Shown here one piece after another: positions 9,617 through 18,731 of a DNA stretch of 30,168 nt. A program made the position numbers and the translations under genes. The stretch lies in the NCBI RefSeq assembly GCF_001557215.1, contig NZ_LSJM01000130.1, positions 1 through 30,168 of the forward strand, written 5' to 3'. The stretch comes from Sphingomonas sp. CCH9-E2. Lineage in GTDB: Bacteria > Pseudomonadota > Alphaproteobacteria > Sphingomonadales > Sphingomonadaceae. Position 1 is the stretch's first letter. Each line of letters begins with the position of its first letter. The notes under the pieces were generated by a model, which was not told the origin of the DNA, did no database searches, and was given only the letters and a program-made list of their open reading frames with translations.

Positions 9617-12589
9617 TCAGGCGCCCGCCTTGCCGGCGGTCTTGGGGTCTTCGGTGGTGCGTGCGCGGCGGATTTCCTCCCGCACATTGTGGCCGAGCGC
9701 GTCGGCGATCAGCGCGCCCTGTTCGGCCTGGTGGCGCTTCATCAGGCCGGTGGCGGGCGATGCCGCCGCTGCGCGACCGGCATAGCGCGGACGCTGCGGC
9801 TTGATGCCCGCTTCGACCATGCAAGCCTCGATATAGGGCTCGACGAAGAACCAGTAGCCATTGTTGCGCGGCTCTTCCTGCGCCCACACCACTTCCTCGA
9901 CATTGGTCATGCGCGCCAAGCGCGCGACCAATGGATCGCCGGGGAAGGGGTAGAGCTGTTCGATGCGGATGATCGCGGTGTTCGTGTCACCCGCGGCATC
10001 GCGTGCCTCGATCAGGTCATAGGCGACCTTGCCGGTGCACAGCACGACGCGCTTCACATCCTTGTCCGCCGGAGCCGAGGGGTCCGACAGGATGCGCATG
10101 AAGTGCGTGTCGCCGAGGAACTGGTCGGCAGTCGACACCGCCAGCTTGTGGCGGAGCAGCGACTTGGGCGTCATGATGACCAGCGGCTTGCGGAAGGTGC
10201 GGTGCATCTGGCGGCGCAGCAGGTGGAAATAGTTCGCCGGGGTGGTGACGTTCGCGACCTGCATATTGTCGCCCGCGCACAACTGAAGGAAGCGCTCGGG
10301 ACGTGCCGAGCTGTGCTCGGGGCCCTGGCCTTCATAGCCGTGCGGAAGCAGCATCACCAGGCCGTTGGCGCGCAGCCACTTGGACTCGCCCGACGCGATG
10401 AACTGGTCGATCATGATCTGTGCGCCGTTGACGAAGTCGCCGAACTGCGCCTCCCACAGCACCAGGCTCTTGGGGTCGGCGAGGGCGTAGCCATATTCGA
10501 AGCCGAGCACGCCATATTCGGAGAGCGGGCTGTCGAGCACCTCGAACCGGCCGTGCGGGATGGTGCTGAGCGGCACATACTTGCGCTCGTCGGTCTGGTC
10601 GACCCAGACGGCGTGACGCTGGCTGAACGTGCCGCGGCCCGAATCCTGGCCCGACAGGCGCACGCCATAGCCTTCCGACAGCAGCGAGCCGAAGGCGAGT
10701 GCCTCACCGGTCGCCCAGTCGAAATTCTCGCCCGACTTGAACATGTTCGCCTTGGCGTCCAGCACGCGCAGCAGCGTCTTGTGCGGGGTCAGCCCGTCGG
10801 GAACGCTGGTCAGCGTGCGGCCGAGGCTGTCGAACAGCTTGCGGTCGATGCCGGTCTCGACGTTGCGGCGTGCATTCTCGGCATCGACCGGGGCGGAGAG
10901 GCCGGTCCAGCGGCCGCCGAACCAGTCGGCCTTGTTCGCCTTGTAGGTCGCGCCGGCGCTGAACTCTTCCTCGAGATGCGCGGTAAAGTCGGCGATATGC
11001 TTGGCCGCGAAGCCGCCATCGATCACGCCCTCTGCCTCCAGCCGCTTGGCATAGAGGTCGGCGACGCCGGGATGGCCCTTGATCTTGGCGTACATCAGCG
11101 GCTGGGTGAAGGACGGCTCGTCGCCTTCGTTATGGCCGAAGCGGCGATAGCACCACATGTCGATCACGACGTCGCGCTTGAACTTCTGACGATATTCGAT
11201 CGCCATCTTGCACGCGAAGGTCACCGCCTCGGGATCGTCGCCATTGACGTGGAAGATCGGCGCCATCACGCCCTTCGCCACGTCCGACGGATAGGGCGAG
11301 GAGCGCGCGAATTGCGGGCTCGTCGTGAAGCCGATCTGGTTGTTGATGATGAAGTGGATGCAACCGCCGGTGTTGTAGCCGCGGATCCCCGAGAAGCCGA
11401 GGCACTCCCACACGATCCCCTGACCCGCGAACGCCGCGTCGCCGTGCAGCAGCACGGGGAGGACCTGCTCGTGGTTCTCAAGGTCGTTGCGGTTGGTCTG
11501 CTGCGCACGGACCTTGCCGAGCACGACCGGGTCGACCGCTTCGAGGTGCGAGGGGTTGGCGACCAGCGACATATGGACGCTGATCCCGTCAAACTCGCGG
11601 TCTGTGCTGGTGCCGAGGTGATATTTCACGTCGCCCGAACCGCCGATATCGTCGGGGTTGGCCGAACCGCCGGCGAATTCGTGGAAGATCACGCGATAGG
11701 GCTTGGCCATCACATTGGCGAGCATGTTGAGGCGGCCGCGATGCGCCATGCCGTACACGATCTCGCGCACGCCGTACTGGCCGCCATATTTGATGATCGC
11801 TTCCATCGCGGGAATCATCGATTCACCGCCGTCGAGGCCGAAGCGCTTGGTGCCGACATATTTCTTGCCGAGGAACTTTTCCCACTGCTCGGCTTCGATC
11901 ACCTTGGACAGGATCGCCTTCTTGCCGTTGGGCGAGAATTCGATCGCCTTGTCCTGTCCCTCGATCCGCTCCTGCAGGAAACGGCGCTCCTCGACATCGG
12001 CGATGTGCATATATTCGAGGCCGACATTGCCGCAGTAATTGCGGCGCAGGATCGCGACCAGCTCACGGATCGTCGCCTTTTCCAGGCCAAGCGTGCCGCC
12101 GAGATAGATCGGGCGGTCCATGTCGGCGTCGGTGAAGCCGTGATATTCCGGCGTCAGATCGGCCGGCAGTTCCTGCTTGGCGAGGCCGAGCGGGTCGAGA
12201 TTGGCGGCGAGATGCCCGCGCACGCGATAGGTGCGGATCAGCAGCATCGCGCGGATCGAATCGTTCGCGGCGCGCGCGATGTCGGCGCTCGATGCAGCCG
12301 GGGCGGGGGCCGCTGCCGGAGCCGGGGCGCCACCGCGCGCAGGCTTGGGCGCGGGCTCCATCTGGGTCGGGTCGAGCGCCGCGGTCAGCGCGTCGGTGTC
12401 CTTGAGCGGCCAGCGCGGATTGGCCCAGCTCGGGCCGGTCGCGGTGCTTTCCAGCCCCTCGAACCACTGCCGCCAGCCGGCCTCGACCGAGGCGGGGTCC
12501 ACCTTGAACTTCGCATACATCGTCTCGACGAAAGCGGGGCTCACGCCACCTGCGATCTCCGCGAAATCCAACCCATCAACGCCCATCAT
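9617..12589 (-). CDS. sucA: 2-oxoglutarate dehydrogenase E1 component
   Basis: A 990-residue thiamine-diphosphate enzyme that decarboxylates 2-oxoglutarate and succinylates the lipoyl group of SucB. Family marks in order: the N-terminal E2-binding helix ([27 protein letters not shown]), a variable Ala/Pro-rich linker near 80-100, [28 protein letters not shown] (382-391), the ThDP-binding [12 protein letters not shown]...VNGDDPEAV tract, [16 protein letters not shown], and [25 protein letters not shown] near the C-terminus. Length fits alphaproteobacterial SucA. Two adjacent ATGs (12589 and 12586) follow AGAGGA; I use the first. The 167-bp gap to sucD holds a palindromic element. Confidence 0.97.
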   Translation of the reverse strand: MMGVDGLDFAEIAGGVSPAFVETMYAKFKVDPASVEAGWRQWFEGLESTATGPSWANPRWPLKDTDALTAALDPTQMEPAPKPARGGAPAPAAAPAPAASSADIARAANDSIRAMLLIRTYRVRGHLAANLDPLGLAKQELPADLTPEYHGFTDADMDRPIYLGGTLGLEKATIRELVAILRRNYCGNVGLEYMHIADVEERRFLQERIEGQDKAIEFSPNGKKAILSKVIEAEQWEKFLGKKYVGTKRFGLDGGESMIPAMEAIIKYGGQYGVREIVYGMAHRGRLNMLANVMAKPYRVIFHEFAGGSANPDDIGGSGDVKYHLGTSTDREFDGISVHMSLVANPSHLEAVDPVVLGKVRAQQTNRNDLENHEQVLPVLLHGDAAFAGQGIVWECLGFSGIRGYNTGGCIHFIINNQIGFTTSPQFARSSPYPSDVAKGVMAPIFHVNGDDPEAVTFACKMAIEYRQKFKRDVVIDMWCYRRFGHNEGDEPSFTQPLMYAKIKGHPGVADLYAKRLEAEGVIDGGFAAKHIADFTAHLEEEFSAGATYKANKADWFGGRWTGLSAPVDAENARRNVETGIDRKLFDSLGRTLTSVPDGLTPHKTLLRVLDAKANMFKSGENFDWATGEALAFGSLLSEGYGVRLSGQDSGRGTFSQRHAVWVDQTDERKYVPLSTIPHGRFEVLDSPLSEYGVLGFEYGYALADPKSLVLWEAQFGDFVNGAQIMIDQFIASGESKWLRANGLVMLLPHGYEGQGPEHSSARPERFLQLCAGDNMQVANVTTPANYFHLLRRQMHRTFRKPLVIMTPKSLLRHKLAVSTADQFLGDTHFMRILSDPSAPADKDVKRVVLCTGKVAYDLIEARDAAGDTNTAIIRIEQLYPFPGDPLVARLARMTNVEEVVWAQEEPRNNGYWFFVEPYIEACMVEAGIKPQRPRYAGRAAAASPATGLMKRHQAEQGALIADALGHNVREEIRRARTTEDPKTAGKAGA

Positions 12590-12602
12590 CTTTGTCCTCT
12601 AT

Positions 12603-12750
12603 TCCCTCTCCCCTTGTGGGAGAGGGAGGGGCCGTCGCGTCAGCGACGGGAGGGTGAGGGGGCTGGTATAGCCGTCGTCCCCCTCATCCAACTCCGCCTA
12701 GGCAACAAGTTGCCAAGGCTTCGTATCCTTCTCCCACGAGGGGAGAAGGA
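12603..12750. repeat. Palindrome-rich element with 25-bp inverted ends between sucD and sucA
   Basis: Nearly the whole sucD-sucA gap is inverted repeat. Perfect hairpins are: 12603-12612 with 12618-12627 (10 bp, loop 5), 12632-12638 with 12643-12649 (7 bp), 12655-12662 with 12679-12686 (8 bp), 12701-12706 with 12709-12714 (6 bp), and 12726-12735 with 12741-12750 (10 bp, loop 5). The terminal hairpins are also inverted copies of one another: bases 12603-12627 match the reverse complement of 12726-12750 at 22 of 25 positions. This is the architecture of a REP/BIME-like or miniature transposable element. I see no target-site duplication. In the sucD-sucA transcript it would fold strongly and could affect mRNA stability or relative expression. 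Confidence 0.75.
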
Positions 12751-12756
12751 AGATCG

Positions 12757-13641
12757 TCAGCCCTTCAACGCCTCGAGCAGCGTTTCGCCGAGCAGGCTGG
12801 GCGACTGCGACACGCGGATGCCCGCTGCCTCCATCGCCGCGATCTTGCTTTCGGCGTCGCCCTTCCCGCCCGACACGATCGCGCCGGCATGGCCCATGCG
12901 ACGGCCCGGAGGTGCGGTGCGGCCCGCGATGAAGCCGGCCATCGGCTTCTTGCGACCACGCTTGGCTTCGTCGATCAGGAACTGCGCGGCCTGCTCTTCG
13001 GCGTCGCCGCCGATTTCGCCGATCATGATGATCGATTCGGTCGCGTCGTCGGCCAGGAACAGCTCGAGCACGTCGATGAAGTTGGTGCCGTTGACCGGGT
13101 CGCCGCCGATGCCGACTGCGGTGGTCTGGCCCAGGCCGGCATTGGTCGTCTGGAACACCGCCTCATAGGTCAGCGTGCCCGAGCGCGAGACGACGCCGAC
13201 GCTGCCCTTCGAGAAGATGTTGCCCGGCATGATGCCGATCTTGCACTCGCCCGGGGTCAGCAGGCCGGGGCAGTTCGGGCCGATCAGGCGCGACTTGCTG
13301 CCCGACAGCGACCGCTTCACCTTGACCATGTCGAGCACCGGAATGCCTTCGGTGATGCACACGATCAGCGGGATTTCGGCGTCGATCGCCTCAAGGATCG
13401 AGTCCGCGGCGAAGGGCGGCGGAACGTAGATGACCGATGCGTCGGCGCCGGTCTTGCTCTTCGCTTCGGCGACGGTGTCGAACACCGGCAGGCCGATATG
13501 CGTGGTGCCGCCCTTGCCCGGGGTCACGCCGCCGACCATCTGGGTGCCGTATGCCAGCGCCTGCTGGGTGTGGAAGGTGCCGGTCTCACCGGTCATCCCT
13601 TGGGTAATGACCTTGGTATTCCGGTCGATGAGAATGGACAT
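12757..13641 (-). CDS. sucD: Succinyl-CoA synthetase alpha subunit
   Basis: A 294-residue subunit that carries the phosphohistidine of succinyl-CoA synthetase, making ATP or GTP from succinyl-CoA. Visible are the CoA-binding N-terminus ([19 protein letters not shown]), the conserved [13 protein letters not shown] (119-132), the [12 protein letters not shown] loop (149-160), [16 protein letters not shown], and the phosphorylated His at 251 in [15 protein letters not shown]. The start at 13641 is preceded by GGAGGG six bases upstream, inside the preceding gene, whose TGA directly abuts this ATG. The partner beta subunit gene sucC, normally just upstream, is not here. Confidence 0.97.
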   Translation of the reverse strand: MSILIDRNTKVITQGMTGETGTFHTQQALAYGTQMVGGVTPGKGGTTHIGLPVFDTVAEAKSKTGADASVIYVPPPFAADSILEAIDAEIPLIVCITEGIPVLDMVKVKRSLSGSKSRLIGPNCPGLLTPGECKIGIMPGNIFSKGSVGVVSRSGTLTYEAVFQTTNAGLGQTTAVGIGGDPVNGTNFIDVLELFLADDATESIIMIGEIGGDAEEQAAQFLIDEAKRGRKKPMAGFIAGRTAPPGRRMGHAGAIVSGGKGDAESKIAAMEAAGIRVSQSPSLLGETLLEALKG

Positions 13642-14234
13642 TCAGAACCCTCCGATAGATTGCGAGACCAGGACCAGGCCCTGGATGCCGTAAGACGAGC
13701 CCAGCGGGTGACCGCGCGGGACATAGGTAATTTCGAGCGTGACGCCAGTCTGCCACGGTTCCCACAGGCGCTTGGTCGCAGTGCCGTTGGCCTGAACGCC
13801 GGTCGGTGCAGAGCCGACCCAGCCATCGATCACTTCGCGCGGCGGTGCGGCAGGGGCGTCGAGGTCGTAGGCGCGGCAGCCATTGCCCCAATAGCCTTCC
13901 TTCGCAACGAAGCGGCTGGTTACGAGCCAGACGGTGCGGCCGTCGAAGCTGTGGCGGAAGATCTGGCCCGACTGGGTGCCATCGGGCTCCTCGGCCTGCA
14001 CCGCTGCGCGACCCTTGGCGGTGATGCTGGCGATGCGCGGATCGGCATCGGCCTCCATGACCTCGATCCAGCCTGCAGCCTTGGCGGCGTGGGCCACCGT
14101 GTCGAACGCCGACTTGCCGTCCGCGCTCTTGAGGTTGAAGCACGCCGCTTTGAACGCCGCAAACAGCGGCGATGGCGCAGGGGCGGGAGCCGCCTGCGCC
14201 ATTCCGAATGCTGCGATGAGGGCGGCTGCCGACA

Positions 14235-14235
<1 letters not shown>
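13642..14235 (-). CDS. Unknown exported protein between mdh and sucD
   Basis: A 197-residue protein with a probable Sec signal peptide (MSAAALIAAFGMAQAAPA, cleavage near residues 15-18). The mature part has two cysteines, in AACFNLK (C32) and GNGCRAY (near 119), which could form a disulfide in the periplasm, and a beta-rich C-terminal half (GRTVWLVTSRF, GVTLEITYVPRG). I do not recognise the family. Coupling is tight on both sides: its ATG shares a base with the mdh stop (TGATG at 14233-14237), and its TGA abuts the sucD ATG. An exported protein inside a cytosolic TCA operon, at the place where sucC is commonly found, is unexpected. Confidence 0.8.
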
Positions 14236-15350
<1,115 letters not shown>

Positions 15351-16964
15351 TCAGCGCACCTCGATCAGTCGCGCGGCCACCGCTTCGGCGACCTTGATCC
15401 CGTCGATCGCGGCGGAGAGGATGCCGCCGGCATAGCCCGCGCCTTCGCCCGCCGGGAACAGGCCGGGGGTATTGAGGCTCTGGAAATCGCCGCCGCGGGT
15501 GATGCGGACGGGGCTGGAGGTGCGGGTTTCCACGCCGGTCATGATCGCGTCGGGGTGCGCGTAGTTGGCGATGCGGCGGCCGAACACGGGCAGCGCCTCG
15601 CGGAACGCCTCGATCACGAAGGGGGGCAGGCAGGCGGACAGGTCGGTCGGGGTGACGCCGGGCTTGTAGCTCGGCACCACCTCTCCGATCGCGGTCGAGG
15701 CGCGGCCGGCGAGCAGGTCGCCGACGCGCTGGACCGGGGCGTTGTAGTTGGAGCCGCCGGCGATGAACGCCAGATCCTCGAACTGCCGCTGCAGCGCGAT
15801 GCCCGCGAGCGGACCGTCGGGATAATCGCGTGCCGGATCGATCGCGACGACCAGGCCCGAATTGGCGTTGAACTCGGCGCGGCTATACTGGCTCATACCG
15901 TTGGTGACGACGCGGCCCTCTTCGCTGGTCGCGGCGACGACGCGCCCGCCGGGGCACATGCAGAAGCTGTAGACGCTGCGCCCGTTCGATGCGTGGTGCA
16001 CCACTGAATAGGCGGCGGGGCCGAGATCGGGGTGACGCGCGCAATTGCCGAAGCGGGCGGTGTCGATCCATGCTTGGGGATGTTCGATCCGCACGCCGAT
16101 CGCGAACGGCTTCGCCTCGACATGCACGCCGCGACGGTGGAGCATTTCAAAGGTCGGCCGCGCGCTGTGCCCCACCGCAAGCACAACCATGTCGGTTTCG
16201 AGGTAACTGCCGTCGTGAAGATGCAGGCCGCGCAGATTGCGGTTGGCGTCGAGGTCGATATCGTCGACGCGCGTCTCCCAGCGATATTCGCCACCCAGCT
16301 CCTCGATCGCCGCGCGCATGCTTTCGACCATGGTGACGAGGCGAAAGGTGCCAATATGCGGGTGCGCTTCCCAGAGAATATCGTCGGGCGCGCCGGCTTT
16401 GACGAACTCCTCCAGCACCTTGCGGCCGAGGAAGCGGGGGTCCTTGACCCGGCAATAGAGCTTGCCGTCGGAAAAGGTGCCCGCGCCCCCTTCGCCGAAC
16501 TGGACATTGCTGTCGGGGTTGAGTTCGCTGCGCCGCCACAGGCCCCAGGTGTCCTTGGTCCGCTGGCGCACCACCTTGCCGCGCTCGAGGATGATCGGTC
16601 GGAAGCCCATTTGCGCGAGGATGAGGCCGGCGAAGATGCCACACGGCCCTGCGCCGACGACGACGGGGCGCTTGCCCGACCAGCCGGCCGGTGCCGTGAC
16701 CGGCGGGCGATAGACCATGTCGGGGGTGGGGCGGACGTCCTTGTCGCCCGGGAAGCGCGCGAGCACCGCGGCCTCGTCGGCCAGGTCGAGGTCGAAGGTG
16801 TAGACCAGCTGGATCGCATTGCGGCGGCGCGCGTCATTGCCGCGCTTGAACAGCGTCCAGCTCTTGAGATCGTCCCGCGCGATGCCGAGGCGGTCGCAGA
16901 TGGCGGCGGGAATCGCCTCGGGTGCGTGGTTGAGGGGGAGGTTGAGGCCGGAGAGACGGAGCAT
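15351..16964 (-). CDS. FAD-dependent dehydrogenase, COG2509-type
   Basis: A 537-residue flavoprotein. It has an N-terminal domain of about 95 residues (LNHAPEAIPAAICDRLGIARDDL...WTLFKRGNDARRR) typical of this group, followed by the FAD-binding VVVGAGPCGIFAGLILAQMG (101-120), GGAGTFSDGKLYCRVKDPR, a GHSAR motif, YSFCMCPGGRVVAATSE, and the C-terminal FAD motif LNTPGLFPAGEGAGYAGGILSAAIDGIKVAEAV. These match a widespread group annotated as uncharacterised NAD(P)/FAD-dependent dehydrogenases. The reaction and substrate are unknown. The start at 16964 has no strong ribosome site. It is upstream of mdh on the same strand but separated by 153 bp, so probably a separate transcript, and divergent from the MHS transporter. 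Confidence 0.85.
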   Translation of the reverse strand: MLRLSGLNLPLNHAPEAIPAAICDRLGIARDDLKSWTLFKRGNDARRRNAIQLVYTFDLDLADEAAVLARFPGDKDVRPTPDMVYRPPVTAPAGWSGKRPVVVGAGPCGIFAGLILAQMGFRPIILERGKVVRQRTKDTWGLWRRSELNPDSNVQFGEGGAGTFSDGKLYCRVKDPRFLGRKVLEEFVKAGAPDDILWEAHPHIGTFRLVTMVESMRAAIEELGGEYRWETRVDDIDLDANRNLRGLHLHDGSYLETDMVVLAVGHSARPTFEMLHRRGVHVEAKPFAIGVRIEHPQAWIDTARFGNCARHPDLGPAAYSVVHHASNGRSVYSFCMCPGGRVVAATSEEGRVVTNGMSQYSRAEFNANSGLVVAIDPARDYPDGPLAGIALQRQFEDLAFIAGGSNYNAPVQRVGDLLAGRASTAIGEVVPSYKPGVTPTDLSACLPPFVIEAFREALPVFGRRIANYAHPDAIMTGVETRTSSPVRITRGGDFQSLNTPGLFPAGEGAGYAGGILSAAIDGIKVAEAVAARLIEVR

Positions 16965-16997
16965 GTGGGGGCTTTAGGCCCAACTGCGGCGCAATCC

Positions 16998-17031
16998 AAA
17001 TCCTCCCCTGAGCAAGCTCAGGGAAGGATTT
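16998..17031. repeat. Intergenic palindrome (16-bp arms)
   Basis: Arms at 16998-17013 and 17016-17031 are complementary with one mismatch (base 17025), separated by two bases; the core is CCTCCCCTGAGC. It lies between the divergent dehydrogenase and MHS transporter genes, so it is not needed as a terminator for either. The form resembles the short CCTCCCC...GGGGAGG palindromes scattered between genes in sphingomonad genomes. Confidence 0.6.
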
Positions 17032-17097
17032 TGGGTGCTTGCCGCCCCCTTCATTCCCGTTAAACCTTTGCCCCAAAGGGATTGGGGGATTCTGGAC

Positions 17098-18696
17098 ATG
17101 GCGACAACCGCGGACGAGGCGCTGGCGCAGCGCGAGCCGAGCAGGGCGGAGATGCGGCAGGTGGTGACCGCGTCGTCGCTGGGCACCGTGTTCGAATGGT
17201 ATGACTTCTTCATCTACGGCACGCTCGCCGCGTCAGGGATCATCGGGCGGACCTTTTTCGCGACCGGCAATCCGGTGCTGGAGGCGCTGTACGCCTGGGC
17301 GGGGTTTGCGGTCGGGTTCGGGTTCCGGCCGCTCGGCGCAGTGCTGTTCGGCTATCTGGGCGACAAGCTGGGGCGTAAATACACGTTCCTCGTCACCATC
17401 ACGCTGATGGGCGTTGCGACGGCGGGCGTGGGGCTGGTGCCGTCCTATGCCAGTATCGGCGTGGCTGCGCCGATGATCGTGATCGGCCTGCGCATCCTGC
17501 AGGGCCTGGCGCTGGGCGGCGAATATGGCGGGGCGGCGATCTATGTCGCAGAGCATTCGCCGCCGGGGCGGGCCGGCTATCACACCAGCTTTATCCAGGC
17601 GAGCGTGTCGGCGGGGTTTATCCTGAGCCTGGCGGTCGTCCTGATCACGCGGTTCGGCATGTCGGCGGCAACGTTCGACGATTGGGGCTGGCGGCTGCCC
17701 TTCATCTTCTCGATCGCGCTGCTCGCCATTTCGCTGTGGATGCGGGTGAAGCTCAATGAAAGCCCGGTGTTCAAGGCGATGAAGGCGTCGGGTGAGATTG
17801 CGCGCAATCCGCTCAAGGAGAGCTTTACCTACCCGGGCAACTGGCGGCGGCTGATGGTCGCGTTGTTCGGCATTGCGGCCGGGCTGACGGTGATCTGGTA
17901 CACCGCGACCTTCTCGGTCCTGTCGTTCCTGCAGGGGCCGATGCGGGTCGAGCCGGTGGTCGCGCAATTGCTCGCCGCCGGGGGCGCGGCGGCGGGGCTG
18001 TTCTGGTTCATCCTGTTCGGCAAGCTCTCCGACAAGATCGGTCGGAAGAAGCCGATCATCATCGGCTATGGCTTTACCCTGTTGCTGCTGTTCCCGTTAT
18101 TCTGGGCGATGGGGCATGCCGCCAATCCGGGGCTGGCCGAGGCGGCCAAGCGATCGCCGGTGGTCGTGTCCGGCCCCGATTGCGCCTATGACCCGTTCGC
18201 CGCCCAGCAATCGACGACCTGCGGCCAGTTGATGGATTACCTGTCGAAAAAGGGCATCCCCTATACCCAGGCGGAGACCCCATCGGCGTCGGTCGCGATC
18301 GGCAGTGTTCCGGTCGTGTCCAATACCTCGGTCGACATCGACAAGGCGCTGGCCGAGTCGGGCTATTCGCTGGCGAAGGTGACGCCGGGCGCGGTCGATC
18401 TGGTGCTGATCCTGATCGCGATCGTCGCGCTGGCGGCGCTGTCGGGGGCGACCTATGGACCGGTCGCGGCGCTGCTGACCGAGCTGTTCCCGCCGCGCAT
18501 CCGCTATAGCTCGATGTCGATCCCCTATCATATCGGCACGGGCTATTTCGGCGGATTCCTGCCGCTGATCAGCCAGTACATGGTCGCCAAGAGCGGCGAT
18601 CCCTATGCTGGCCTCTGGTACACCTGGGCCGTGGTGGCGATGGCGTTACTGGTGACGTTGTTTTTCCTCAGGGAACGCGATCTGGTTCAGGAGTGA
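17098..18696 (+). CDS. MFS transporter, metabolite:H+ symporter (MHS) family
   Basis: A 532-residue inner-membrane symporter of the ProP/ShiA/KgtP group. The signature SLGTVFEWYDFFIYGTLA (28-44) with helix 1 is diagnostic, followed by FRPLGAVLFGYLGDKLGRKYTF (motif A), GLALGGEYGGAAIYVAEHSPPGRAGYHTS, and a second motif A (GKLSDKIGRKKPIIIGYG). It is longer than the usual 430-450 residues because of a hydrophilic insert of roughly 85 residues (about 345-430) between late helices, containing C362 and C375. The ATG at 17098 begins 67 bases after a palindrome, with a G-rich stretch (GGGGGA) upstream. The substrate is not identifiable; dicarboxylates, 2-oxoglutarate or osmolytes are family possibilities. 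Confidence 0.9.
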   Translation: MATTADEALAQREPSRAEMRQVVTASSLGTVFEWYDFFIYGTLAASGIIGRTFFATGNPVLEALYAWAGFAVGFGFRPLGAVLFGYLGDKLGRKYTFLVTITLMGVATAGVGLVPSYASIGVAAPMIVIGLRILQGLALGGEYGGAAIYVAEHSPPGRAGYHTSFIQASVSAGFILSLAVVLITRFGMSAATFDDWGWRLPFIFSIALLAISLWMRVKLNESPVFKAMKASGEIARNPLKESFTYPGNWRRLMVALFGIAAGLTVIWYTATFSVLSFLQGPMRVEPVVAQLLAAGGAAAGLFWFILFGKLSDKIGRKKPIIIGYGFTLLLLFPLFWAMGHAANPGLAEAAKRSPVVVSGPDCAYDPFAAQQSTTCGQLMDYLSKKGIPYTQAETPSASVAIGSVPVVSNTSVDIDKALAESGYSLAKVTPGAVDLVLILIAIVALAALSGATYGPVAALLTELFPPRIRYSSMSIPYHIGTGYFGGFLPLISQYMVAKSGDPYAGLWYTWAVVAMALLVTLFFLRERDLVQE

Positions 18697-18731
18697 TTGC
18701 GGTGCGCGCGCGCGATGCCTAACCGGGCGGG

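Noticed and set aside
16998..17031. Palindrome as an intrinsic terminator
   Set aside because: It lies between two divergent genes, so no upstream transcript needs ending there.
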